A stretch of DNA of 64,000 nucleotides, taken from assembly GCF_017921835.1 (NCBI RefSeq), contig NZ_JAGEMN010000002.1, positions 124,001 to 188,000 on the forward strand. The letters are read 5' to 3'. Each line of letters starts with the position of its first letter. The stretch's first letter is position 1. The notes beneath the pieces were generated by a model that saw only the letters and a program-made list of their open reading frames with translations, was not told the DNA's origin and searched no databases. Both the position numbers and the translations under genes were made by a program. This stretch comes from Sporosarcina sp. 6E9 (lineage in GTDB: Bacteria; Bacillota; Bacilli; Bacillales_A; Planococcaceae). Shown piece by piece: positions 43,883 to 52,426 of the stretch.

Positions 43883-44698
43883 TCACCTCCACGGCAACAT
43901 TTTCTTTTGTATTCCACGAAGCATGATGGAGAACAGATAACCAAAAAATGAGATAAGAATGAGCCCCACGTACATTTCTTGCAATAAGAATGCTTTATAC
44001 GATGTCCAGATTAGATAGCCTATTCCAGAAGTTGCCCCCATCATTTCCGCTGCAACAATCGTCAAGAGCGCAATCGCCTGCCCCATTTGGATGCCTTCCA
44101 ACATAACGGGTAGCGCTCCCGGTAAAGCAATTTTCATAAAAAAGTTTACCCGACCAGCACCATAGTTTTTAGCTACATCTAAATAAATTTTGTCGATATT
44201 AATGACACCCGCAACAGTATTAATGACAACCGGGAAAAATACACTTCCTGCGATTGTCACCACTTTGGATAAATCACCGATGCCAAAAATAATAATAATG
44301 ATTGGAAGCAGGGCAAGTGTAGGAATTGGCATGAGCGCCATCACGATTGGCGATACAAAATGCCTGATCGGTGAATAAAGGCCCATTAAAAGTCCGATGA
44401 CGACACCGGGTATAACACCTAGTAAAAACCCGGCAAAAATCCGATACATCGAAATTCCGATATGACTTGCGATTTCACCACTTGCGATTAAGGAGAAAAA
44501 TGTGCTGACGATGGCAGAGGGGGGCGGAAAAAAACGAATATCAATTAACCCTGTTCTCGACAGAAACTCCCATAATAGTAGTAGAAAAACAGGTGACGCA
44601 ATCGTCAGCATCTGTTTGAATCGCTCATTTCTTTGCCTCTTCTTCCATTCACGCTGTTCAATTTCGAACGGACTATAGTGACTTTTTGTCTCTTCCAA
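43883..44698 (-). CDS. NitT/TauT-type ABC permease
   Basis: A 271-aa permease with six predicted membrane helices and the EAA-like loop KNYGAGRVNFFMKIALPGALP (in the region 175-195) that contacts the ATPase. First gene of the three-gene importer operon (permease, ATPase, binding lipoprotein). No ligand-specific feature was seen and no riboswitch precedes it. Confidence 0.9.
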   Translation of the reverse strand: MEETKSHYSPFEIEQREWKKRQRNERFKQMLTIASPVFLLLLWEFLSRTGLIDIRFFPPPSAIVSTFFSLIASGEIASHIGISMYRIFAGFLLGVIPGVVIGLLMGLYSPIRHFVSPIVMALMPIPTLALLPIIIIIFGIGDLSKVVTIAGSVFFPVVINTVAGVINIDKIYLDVAKNYGAGRVNFFMKIALPGALPVMLEGIQMGQAIALLTIVAAEMMGATSGIGYLIWTSYKAFLLQEMYVGLILISFFGYLFSIMLRGIQKKMLPWR

Positions 44699-44780
44699 CG
44701 TTCACCACCTCTTCTATAAATATATGTGAACGCCTAAAAATGTGTGTTGGGCGAATGCCGTCTAAACAACATTTCGACAC

Positions 44781-44808
44781 AAAAAACACTCCCAAACTTG
44801 AGAGTGTC
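44781..44808 (-). terminator. Terminator of the CoA-transferase gene
   Basis: ACACTC pairs with GAGTGT, with a T-run on the minus strand, just after the CoA-transferase stop and before the ABC operon. Confidence 0.75.
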
Positions 44809-44819
44809 CAGCAATTTCA

Positions 44820-46088
44820 TTATAGAATGCCATATTTCTGTGCATTAAATCGTAACTCTTCCCGAAATTTCGGATGTGCAATATCGATAAGTGCATTGGC
44901 ACGTTCTTTTAGTGACTTTCCGTACAATTTTGCAATACCATATTCCGTAACAATATTGTCGACAGCATTTTTCGACGTGGTCACGACAGAACCTGGTGTA
45001 AGTTGTGTTTGGATACGGGAAATTGTGTCGTCCTTCGCGGTTGAATACATACAAATAAATCCTTTTCCGTGCTTTGCGAAGCGAACGCCTTGCGCAAAAT
45101 CAGCTTGTCCACCAGTTGATGAATAATACCGTCCCGCGACTGTTTCAGAGGCACATTGACCGTACAGATCAATTTCTGTCGTGGCATTTATTGAAACAAT
45201 TCGTTCTTCTTTGGCAATTTCTCGGGGATCATTCACTTCGCTGACTGGCAAAAATTCAACTGCAGGATTTTGATGGACGAAATCATAAAGGCACTGCGTT
45301 CCATAGGCAAAGGTTGCAATAATTTTTCCTTTATGCGTAAGTTTATTTGTACCAGTAACAGCACCTGCTGCAACTAAATCGACTATGCTATCAGTGAGCA
45401 TTTCAGTATGAATACCGAGATTTCGATGATCTTTCAACATAGCCATGACCGCATTTGGAACTGAACCAATACCAACTTGAAGTGTATCCCCGTCTTCGAT
45501 TTCATCTATTACAAACTTAGCAATCGCTAAGTCTTTTTCTGTCACTGGCGGTGATTTTACTTCAGCCAATGCTAAATCATTTTCCACATAACCTACAATT
45601 TGACTAATATGAATTTGGTTTTTACCAAATGTCCTTGGCATATGTGCATTGACTTCCAGCATAAATGGAACATGGCCAATAAATTCTGCGATATAGTCTG
45701 CACCCGTCCCCAACGAAAAATAACCATGCTCATCCATCGGCGATGCAACCGCCATAATCATAGACATCTTCGTTGTCTTTTTCAACAGTCTCGGCACATC
45801 ATGAAAGACGTTTGGAACCAATTCAACATGTCCATCATAATACGCCTCTCGTGTTGCGCCACTTAAAAAATAGGACTTATGCGTAAGATGCCCTTTCATT
45901 TCCCCTGATATATAATTCCGTTTTGTAAGCGCCAACATTTGATGCACAGTAACATTCTCTAATTTTAAATAATTTCCTTCCAATATATCTAGTAATCTAT
46001 GGGGTTCTCCATTGCCAATAGGGATGATAATATCTGCTTCTTTGTCAATCAACTCAATAACTTCTTGTTCATCTAGGTGTTTTATCAA
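44820..46088 (-). CDS. Acetyl-CoA hydrolase/transferase family protein
   Basis: A 422-aa CoA-transferase of the Cat1/4-hydroxybutyrate CoA-transferase family. The catalytic Glu is expected in LGIHTEMLTDS (about 230), and the glycine-rich CoA loop is DGDTLQVGIGSVPNA. The C-terminal domain includes SSTGGQADFAQG. It transfers CoA between acetyl-CoA and a short carboxylate, or hydrolyses the thioester. It is monocistronic and its promoter contains a TetR-type palindrome, which suggests substrate-induced control. The precise carboxylate is unknown. Confidence 0.88.
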   Translation of the reverse strand: MIKHLDEQEVIELIDKEADIIIPIGNGEPHRLLDILEGNYLKLENVTVHQMLALTKRNYISGEMKGHLTHKSYFLSGATREAYYDGHVELVPNVFHDVPRLLKKTTKMSMIMAVASPMDEHGYFSLGTGADYIAEFIGHVPFMLEVNAHMPRTFGKNQIHISQIVGYVENDLALAEVKSPPVTEKDLAIAKFVIDEIEDGDTLQVGIGSVPNAVMAMLKDHRNLGIHTEMLTDSIVDLVAAGAVTGTNKLTHKGKIIATFAYGTQCLYDFVHQNPAVEFLPVSEVNDPREIAKEERIVSINATTEIDLYGQCASETVAGRYYSSTGGQADFAQGVRFAKHGKGFICMYSTAKDDTISRIQTQLTPGSVVTTSKNAVDNIVTEYGIAKLYGKSLKERANALIDIAHPKFREELRFNAQKYGIL

Positions 46089-46124
46089 AAAGTCTCACTC
46101 CCCGCAATATTCAGTTCAACCCAT

Positions 46125-46153
46125 AGTATATACCAGACTGAGCGCTCGCTCAA
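46125..46153 (-). promoter_or_regulatory. Promoter of the CoA-transferase with embedded palindrome
   Basis: On the minus strand TTGAGC (46148-46153) and TATACT (46125-46130) are 17 bp apart. The palindrome TGAGCG-CT-CGCTCA (46139-46152) covers the spacer and touches the -35, the geometry of a TetR-type repressor operator. The repressor is not encoded in the window. Confidence 0.6.
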
Positions 46154-46168
46154 TGTAATTCAGTTCAG

Positions 46169-46201
46169 TTTTAGTTTATCCTGAGAAACGATATACTAAA
46201 A
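46169..46201. promoter_or_regulatory. 12-bp inverted repeat directly before the FhuF-like gene
   Basis: TTTTAGTTTATC (46169-46180) and GATATACTAAAA (46190-46201) are complementary at 11 of 12 positions, with a 9-nt centre. The right arm contains a -10-like TATACT (46192-46197) whose expected start of transcription coincides with the A of the ATG at 46204. No ribosome-binding site is present. It may be an operator over a leaderless promoter. Confidence 0.5.
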
Positions 46202-46203
46202 TC

Positions 46204-46914
46204 ATGACAAAACTTACAGCTGATCAACTCAAACAATTGAATATGTACAGTATCTATACAGATACACCTCAGCGCAAGCTATTTTCGCTTGCGGACTTTC
46301 TTGGCGATCAAACTGAGGAAGCACTTACTGCAACTCTAGCGATTAGTCGCAGTCCCAATAAAACAGTCACCGCTTCTTATTTCATGCGCCGATTCGGTAT
46401 GTTCATCGCCATGCAGTTTTATAATTTAGCGATGTATGATGAGGTTTGGGATGGAGAAATTGAGCGACTAACTTTTGGTGCGAAAAAAGAGTTTGGGAAC
46501 TTGACCGTCAGCATGTTCGCAAATTCTGAGGATTGGCGAAGCGTGAAAATTGACGAGCGCAGTGAAGTTATTCGATATATATTGAAACAATGCGACGCGG
46601 TCATTCGTCAAACTCGAACTGTAGCTAATATTTCGTCACTAACATTATGGGAAAGCGTCTTTGGATTTCTACTCTGGCATTACCATGTTTTATTGGAAAA
46701 TCCCGGAACGGCTGATGAAGCACGCGCTGATTTAAATCTACTTAAAGACGAAGCGCTTTGGGAAGGAATCGCACCGCGCTCTTTATTCGCCGTTTATTTA
46801 AAAGGGCTTGAGCCGGCTGCATTATTAAATACAGTCGTTCGGACAACATGTTGTTTATCAAAAGATGTCCCAGGCCTCATGCAATGCGGATTTTGCCCGC
46901 TAATAAAGAGTTAA
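46204..46914 (+). CDS. FhuF-like ferric-siderophore reductase
   Basis: A 236-aa protein ending in CCLSKDVPGLMQCGFCP, the Cys-Cys-x10-Cys-x2-Cys pattern that binds the unusual [2Fe-2S] cluster of FhuF. FhuF-type enzymes reduce ferric siderophores in the cytoplasm to release iron. The rest resembles the IucA/IucC C-terminal-like iron transporter domain. No siderophore uptake genes are adjacent, so the partner siderophore is unknown. The ATG lacks a ribosome-binding site and follows a 33-bp dyad by 2 nt. The 3' end overlaps a convergent gene by 4 nt. Confidence 0.85.
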   Translation: MTKLTADQLKQLNMYSIYTDTPQRKLFSLADFLGDQTEEALTATLAISRSPNKTVTASYFMRRFGMFIAMQFYNLAMYDEVWDGEIERLTFGAKKEFGNLTVSMFANSEDWRSVKIDERSEVIRYILKQCDAVIRQTRTVANISSLTLWESVFGFLLWHYHVLLENPGTADEARADLNLLKDEALWEGIAPRSLFAVYLKGLEPAALLNTVVRTTCCLSKDVPGLMQCGFCPLIKS

Positions 46915-47189
46915 CCCTCGCGATATGCCCTAAATGATGCCTTCATCGAATAAATTGAACCGATTGCTGCACCACCGTAAAAAAAGCCCATGAAAATTCC
47001 AGCCGACAAGTTTCCTGAATGGCTGATGAAGATGGATATGGCCAGTCCGATGATAACTGCAACGGTCGACAACCAGCTCGAGGGGACTTTTAAGAACACT
47101 TTGATCAAAATGATGGCAACAACGATTACTGGAATCGCCCAAATGGCATCCCAAATATTTGTGTGGATCACCGGAAATTCAGTCAACAT
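46911..47189 (-). CDS. Small membrane protein of unknown function
   Basis: A 92-aa protein with three hydrophobic segments (about residues 14-34, 40-60 and 66-84). AAAGGA lies 8 nt before the ATG. It converges with the FhuF-like gene, overlapping its stop by 4 nt. No family was recognised; the size is holin-like, but no phage genes are nearby. Confidence 0.6.
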   Translation of the reverse strand: MLTEFPVIHTNIWDAIWAIPVIVVAIILIKVFLKVPSSWLSTVAVIIGLAISIFISHSGNLSAGIFMGFFYGGAAIGSIYSMKASFRAYREG

Positions 47190-47258
47190 AGACTCAGTCC
47201 TTTTTTACTGAAAAGGTTGCCCCGTATTTATGTTTCCATACATTAAGGAGGAATGACG

Positions 47259-47588
47259 TTGCTCATTAAAGGACACCTGGTAAAAGGCGCTGTTCTTGAT
47301 GAAGAAACACGATGCGCACATTATTATTCAGAAATTGATCGAATTGCGATCAAGTTTTATTGTTGTGATACTTACTTTCCTTGCTACGCTTGCCACGAGG
47401 AAAGCGGTTGTGGCAAGCCAAGCGTGTGGCCTAAAGTTCAGTTTAACGAGAAAGCGATTCTTTGCGGTGCTTGTGGGCATGAGCTGACTATCTCGGAATA
47501 CTTGGACTGTAAATCAGAATGCCCAATATGTGCTGCAACCTTTAATCCCGGCTGCAATTTGCATCGGCATTTATATTTTGAAATATAA
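47259..47588 (+). CDS. CHY-type zinc-finger protein
   Basis: A 110-aa Cys/His-rich protein of the CHY zinc-finger family. It has the defining RCAHYYSEIDRIAIKFYCC arrangement, then CYACHEE, LCGACGHEL and CPICAATFNPGC, enough ligands for two to three zinc ions. The family includes eukaryotic Hot13-like proteins; the bacterial role is unknown, possibly zinc or redox related. TTG at 47259 is preferred: AAGGAGG is 7 nt upstream, whereas the ATG at 47253 is only 1 nt from it. Confidence 0.82.
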   Translation: MLIKGHLVKGAVLDEETRCAHYYSEIDRIAIKFYCCDTYFPCYACHEESGCGKPSVWPKVQFNEKAILCGACGHELTISEYLDCKSECPICAATFNPGCNLHRHLYFEI

Positions 47589-47626
47589 AAAGTGCATCCC
47601 CTTTTTTCCAGGAATGCACTTTTTTT
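47587..47626. terminator. Bidirectional terminator
   Basis: AAAAGTGCAT and ATGCACTTTT pair between the convergent CHY and AI-2E-family genes, with T-runs on both strands. Confidence 0.85.
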
Positions 47627-48704
47627 AAACTGTTTTCGTAGCGGTTTTTCGTATTTCCCGCCGCGCTTCGTAAATATTTGACACAATCGCTTTACCGACT
47701 GCGTACGTTGGAATTGCAATGATAATACCTAGGAAGCCTGCAATATTACCTGCTGCCAAAATAACTGTGATGACTGTGAGCGGGTGAATATCGAGCGATT
47801 TCCCCATCACATTCGGTGTGATTAAGTTACTTTCAATTTGTTGGGCAACAACTGTGATTACGCCAACCCAAATCACCAGTGTTGGATCTTGAACGAATGC
47901 AATAATAACAGCCGGTGTCACGGCTATCCATGGACCGATAAACGGGATCAAGTTCATAAAAAGTCCAAAAATCGCAAGTAATAATGCATATTTCAGACCA
48001 ATTGCCCAGTATCCGATGAGTAGCAGAATGGCTAAAAGAAAACTAATTAAAAATTGACCTTGAATATAAGAACGTAAAACGTTATCGATATCCGATAGTG
48101 TTTTTTTAACCCATTGCCTTTGTTTTCCCGTAAAAAATCCATAGATAAACGGTGCAAATTTTTCGTGATCTTTCAACATAAATATAAAGAAAAACGGCAC
48201 AAGCACTAATAAGAACATCGCTTGCAGAAATGATTGAATGAATTGGACAATCCATTTCCCAAACTTTACCGCAATCGATTGGATTGAGGCTGCTGCACTA
48301 TCTATCGATTCTTCTAGATTTTTAGGCAGTTCATGTTTTTGCTTTAAAACATAATTTGTCATTTCATTAATTTCTGCGGTGATCGTAGGTGAGTTCTCAA
48401 CTAATTCATTCACCTGTTTCGTAACCGGCGGGCCGATAATCGCTGCAAAAATCCATATGACCCCGATGAGACCTGCAAATATCGTTAAAATACTTGCCCA
48501 TCTAGGAAATTTTCTGTTCTCAAGAAATCGCTGAATCGGTTCAGTCATATAGTAGAGAACGCCTCCAAGCAGTAGCGGCAGGAAAATCGTTTTCCCGATA
48601 ATGAAGATAGGTGAAAAAATTCCTTTGATGTCTAAAAAGTAACGGATAATAAGAATTGCGAGTAAAATACCAATACCGACTTGAAACCATAACTTCTTGA
48701 TCAA
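47625..48704 (-). CDS. AI-2E-family (PerM/YtvI-like) transporter
   Basis: A 359-aa membrane protein with about eight helices in the AI-2E exporter family. The typical central region (FIKPFL-like FFFIFMLKDHEKFAPF, then LRSYIQGQFLISFLLAILL) and the C-terminal NLIPFIGPWIAVTPA and NLITPNVMGKSLDIHPL are present. Members export autoinducer-2, sodium or other solutes; in Bacillales they are often of unknown substrate. Single gene with bidirectional terminator at its end. Confidence 0.88.
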   Translation of the reverse strand: MIKKLWFQVGIGILLAILIIRYFLDIKGIFSPIFIIGKTIFLPLLLGGVLYYMTEPIQRFLENRKFPRWASILTIFAGLIGVIWIFAAIIGPPVTKQVNELVENSPTITAEINEMTNYVLKQKHELPKNLEESIDSAAASIQSIAVKFGKWIVQFIQSFLQAMFLLVLVPFFFIFMLKDHEKFAPFIYGFFTGKQRQWVKKTLSDIDNVLRSYIQGQFLISFLLAILLLIGYWAIGLKYALLLAIFGLFMNLIPFIGPWIAVTPAVIIAFVQDPTLVIWVGVITVVAQQIESNLITPNVMGKSLDIHPLTVITVILAAGNIAGFLGIIIAIPTYAVGKAIVSNIYEARREIRKTATKTV

Positions 48705-48992
48705 CTAATCATACAACTCCTTTCACACAACTAAACATGCGTTTTAAATAAGTATACGCTGTTATACGTCTAACGTCGAAGAAAGTTTCAAAATACTTAC
48801 GATTATAAAAAGACCACCACTATTAGGCAGTCCCAATTATTATTCGACTTGACTTCAATTCCCGCCAACTCCCCGAATCTTCGTGCATACGTGTGCCTTC
48901 ACCTTCTTCCTCACACCTAAAACATTACCCTTTTGTGGTAGTATTATAGACAACTCTAAATCTTTTTCAAAAATGCTGAAGGACTGAAATCA

Positions 48993-51900
48993 ATGATGGC
49001 AAATACTAAATCCGTATCTAAAAGGAAGCTCTTTCTACTGATTAGTTTAGTGTTACTATTACTTACCGGCTTTCGAATTATTTGGATAATCCACTACAAA
49101 ACACCCGTACATCCAATTGCGGAAAAAGGGGTAATTGATTTAAGGAATTATGAAGTGAATGACAAAAAAACACTTAAATTAGACGGGGAGTGGATATTTT
49201 ATCCTAACCAGTTATTAACGCCTAACTTCAAGGAACCATCAGAAACTGATCAAGTACAGGATATTTCTCTACCGGGAAACTGGGATGAAGCCTCGATTGA
49301 TGATACACCAGTGAATTATGGGACATACAAGTTAAAAATTCTACTTCCTAAGCAAGATAGTCAGTATTACGGCATACGTATCCAGGATATTTCGTCATCC
49401 GCTCGTATTTATGTAGATGGCGTGCTCATTAGCGAAATTGGTCAACCATCTACGTCTGCCAAGGACTACAAAAGTAAATTAGGTACATATAAAACCCTTT
49501 TTCATACAGATAACAAAGAGATAGACTTGGTAATTGAAGTCGCGAATTACGAAACACCGCATGTTGGCGGTATTACGAAATCTATCAATTTCGGTACTGG
49601 AAAAGCTATTGAACAATCGGTCAACTTTTCACAATTGCTACAGGTACTAGTCGCAAGTATTCTAATTGTACATAGTTTCTATGCTGGCGGTTTATATTTG
49701 GCCAGCAAAAACAAACCTCAAAAAGAACTTCTTTATTTTTCTTTACTACTGATATTTGCTGCTTTCTCAATACTCGTTGATGAAGATAAACTATTACTTG
49801 GTTTATTCCCCATTGATGCAAAATGGGCTTTTAAATTATTATACGTATCATTTGCCGGCACAGTCTATTTTGTTTTGAAGTTTATCAAACACGCTTTCAC
49901 GATAAACAGTTCCCATTTTCGAGTGTTATTTACTTTGTATGGAATCTTAAGTGTTTCGTTGTTCATATTACCATTTCAGTACATTGAATTTGTCGGCAAT
50001 AGTATCATGCTATTAAATGCATTTTCCTATTCATTTATCTTTGTACATGTGGTAAGACTTATAAAAAAAGGAAATACAGATGCTATTTTCATACTTCTTG
50101 CGAATGTTATTAATCTCTTTAATGTTTTATGGGGTATTGCAATTAATGCCAACATGATTGAGATTCCTTATTACCCGTTTGATTATCTACTAGCAATTGC
50201 AGCATTTTCCGGATTTTTATTTATACGCCATTTTCGTGTCATGAGTCTGAATGCGAAACAAACAATGGAGTTACAAAGAGCCGATAAGATGAAAGATGAC
50301 TTTTTGGCCAATACTTCCCATGAGTTACGGAACCCACTTCACGGAATTATTAATATTACGGAAACGGTTTTGAATGATAAAGAAGCGTCACTAACAAAAA
50401 AGAATCAGGAAAACTTGGAGCTACTCGTTCGACTAGGTAAGCAGATGTCATTTACGCTTAATGACATTCTGGACATTACACGTCTAAAGGATCAACAGAT
50501 TCGCCTAGATAAAAAAAGTGTGAAATTATATGCAGTGACTACGGGAGTACTGGATATGGTTCGCTATATGACGGTCGAGAAAAACTTACAGTTGAATGTA
50601 ACAATCCCTTCATCATTCCCTGAAATAACTGCGGATAAGAACCGACTGATACAAATATTATTCAATTTGATCCATAATGCGGTTAAATTTACGGATGAGG
50701 GGATTATTACAATAAGTGCCACACACAATGCTGACATGGCAATGATCAGGGTCACGGATACTGGAATTGGGATGGATGAAAAGTTTCAACAGGTCATTTT
50801 CCAACCATATCGACAGGAGAATTCTAGTACAACATCCAATGGAAGCGGCATCGGACTAGGATTGAATATTTGTCGGCAATTGGTCGAATTACATGGCGGA
50901 GAAATTTTTGTTGAGTCTGTACTTGGCAAAGGTTCTATTTTCTCATTTACAATTCCATTAGCTGAGAAATCTAGCATAAAGTCTAATAGAGAAGTGGAAA
51001 TTGCGGCCACCATGAGCCTCGATGAAACTTTGAGTCCAATGGAGGACAGTAAGCACCATCTGCATCAGGATGAATTAATGAAGATAGACTTGAAAAATCC
51101 AATGGTCTTAATTGTTGACGATAATCCAGTAAACCTTAGAATCTTAGGAAATCTACTGGCTACTGATTACAACATTGAGACGGCAACAAGTGCAGAAGAG
51201 GCCCTAACACATATTAATCGAGTCGAATGGGATCTAGTCATTTCTGATGTAATGATGCCAAAAATGTCCGGTTATGAATTAACAAAAACCATTCGCAAGC
51301 AATTCACCATTTCTGAATTACCCGTTTTACTATTAACTGCCCGGCATCAGGTTGAGGATATCTATACTGGATTCCTTGTAGGTGCCAATGATTATGTGTC
51401 AAAGCCAATGGATGCGATAGAATTGAAAGCGCGCGTAAAAGCTTTAACGACATTAAAGCAATCGATTAATGAGCAATTTCGATTGGAAGCTGCATGGCTT
51501 CAAGCCCAAATACAGCCGCATTTCTTATTTAACACTTTAAACACTATCGCCGCTTTAGGTGAAATAGATACAAATAGAATGCGCAAATTACTCGATGAAT
51601 TCTCAAATTACTTAAGGAGAAGCTTCGATACACACAACACAGAATCCGTTATTCCGCTCGATCACGAGCTCGACTTAATACGCTCGTATCTATTTATAGA
51701 AAAAGAACGATTCGGGGAAAAATTGCGGGTTAAATGGCAGTTAGAAGATAAATTAAACTTTCAAATCCCACCGTTATCCCTCCAAACGATTGTTGAAAAT
51801 GCCGTTCGACATGGCGTTCTAAAACAAAGAAATGGAGGTACAGTTTGCATACAAATAACCAGCCAAAAGGAGTATTATGAACTGGCCATTACTGATGACG

Positions 51901-52076
51901 GTGTCGGTATGAGTCAGGAAAAAGTATTACAGATTCTTAGCGAACACCCAAGTCATATCGGTGGTGTTGGCATATCCAATACAAATCGACGATTAAAAAA
52001 GCTGTACGGTAACGGATTGACGATCAAAAGCGAAGTAGATTCCGGTACGACTGTTAGTTTCCATATTCCAAAGTGA
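48993..52076 (+). CDS. Hybrid sensor with two kinase modules and 7TMR-DISM input
   Basis: A 1027-aa sensor. Order: N-terminal membrane helix (about 12-30), extracellular jelly-roll sensor (about 45-200), seven membrane helices (about 215-420, 7TMR-DISM type), a classical histidine kinase with phospho-His in NTSHELRNPLHGI (about 443) and ATPase domain (GSGIGLGLNICRQL), a receiver domain (LIVDDNPVNLRIL at about 703; phospho-Asp in ISDVMMPK at about 751), and a second, LytS-type kinase (QIQPHFLFNTLNTIAAL at about 837; TIVENAVRHGVLK). AAGGAC precedes the ATG. No LytR-type regulator is adjacent, so its output partner is unknown. Confidence 0.9.
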   Translation: MMANTKSVSKRKLFLLISLVLLLLTGFRIIWIIHYKTPVHPIAEKGVIDLRNYEVNDKKTLKLDGEWIFYPNQLLTPNFKEPSETDQVQDISLPGNWDEASIDDTPVNYGTYKLKILLPKQDSQYYGIRIQDISSSARIYVDGVLISEIGQPSTSAKDYKSKLGTYKTLFHTDNKEIDLVIEVANYETPHVGGITKSINFGTGKAIEQSVNFSQLLQVLVASILIVHSFYAGGLYLASKNKPQKELLYFSLLLIFAAFSILVDEDKLLLGLFPIDAKWAFKLLYVSFAGTVYFVLKFIKHAFTINSSHFRVLFTLYGILSVSLFILPFQYIEFVGNSIMLLNAFSYSFIFVHVVRLIKKGNTDAIFILLANVINLFNVLWGIAINANMIEIPYYPFDYLLAIAAFSGFLFIRHFRVMSLNAKQTMELQRADKMKDDFLANTSHELRNPLHGIINITETVLNDKEASLTKKNQENLELLVRLGKQMSFTLNDILDITRLKDQQIRLDKKSVKLYAVTTGVLDMVRYMTVEKNLQLNVTIPSSFPEITADKNRLIQILFNLIHNAVKFTDEGIITISATHNADMAMIRVTDTGIGMDEKFQQVIFQPYRQENSSTTSNGSGIGLGLNICRQLVELHGGEIFVESVLGKGSIFSFTIPLAEKSSIKSNREVEIAATMSLDETLSPMEDSKHHLHQDELMKIDLKNPMVLIVDDNPVNLRILGNLLATDYNIETATSAEEALTHINRVEWDLVISDVMMPKMSGYELTKTIRKQFTISELPVLLLTARHQVEDIYTGFLVGANDYVSKPMDAIELKARVKALTTLKQSINEQFRLEAAWLQAQIQPHFLFNTLNTIAALGEIDTNRMRKLLDEFSNYLRRSFDTHNTESVIPLDHELDLIRSYLFIEKERFGEKLRVKWQLEDKLNFQIPPLSLQTIVENAVRHGVLKQRNGGTVCIQITSQKEYYELAITDDGVGMSQEKVLQILSEHPSHIGGVGISNTNRRLKKLYGNGLTIKSEVDSGTTVSFHIPK

Positions 52077-52145
52077 ATTTTTTACGGAAGGCACAACTTA
52101 GCTCCGATTCTACAGTTCGTGATTTTATATTATTTTAACCAACGG

Positions 52146-52184
52146 AAAAAGCTTTCACGTGCCGAATGGCATGTGAAAGCTTTT
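52146..52184 (+). terminator. Terminator after the hybrid sensor gene
   Basis: AAAAGCTTTCAC and GTGAAAGCTTTT pair, extended inside by TGCC/GGCA around GAAT, about 70 bp after the stop codon. Confidence 0.8.
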
Positions 52185-52259
52185 CATTTTGTGTCAACCG
52201 TCGCCCCATTTATCGCTATCACATAGTTTCAATGAAATTCCCTCTGTTTTAGAGTTTGC

Positions 52260-52364
52260 TTGCAGTCATTAGGGATTTCCTTGCACGCTTAGCCTGTTTG
52301 GTTGCATTCATCAAGAATTTCCTTGCACTTAAACATTTTTGCTTGCAAGTCGGGACTTTCAACC
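52260..52364. repeat. Degenerate 21-bp-period repeat, five units
   Basis: TTGCA occurs at 52260, 52281, 52302, 52323 and 52343, spaced 21, 21, 21 and 20 bp. Units 1 and 3 share the fuller form TTGCAnTCATnAnGnATTTCC. It lies in the gap between the hybrid sensor and the Bcr/CflA gene (52077-52426), which otherwise holds only two terminators. Confidence 0.7.
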
Positions 52365-52394
52365 TATCGAAATTCACTTAAAACAATAAAAAAC

Positions 52395-52423
52395 GTGAAA
52401 CGCTCTTAGTAGCAGCGTTTCAC
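52395..52423 (-). terminator. Terminator of the Bcr/CflA gene
   Basis: GTGAAACGCT and AGCGTTTCAC pair over a 9-nt loop; a T-run follows on the minus strand. Confidence 0.88.
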
Positions 52424-52426
52424 ATT

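Noticed and set aside
46911..47189. Small three-helix protein as a phage holin
   Set aside because: No lysin or other phage genes; the size alone is not evidence.
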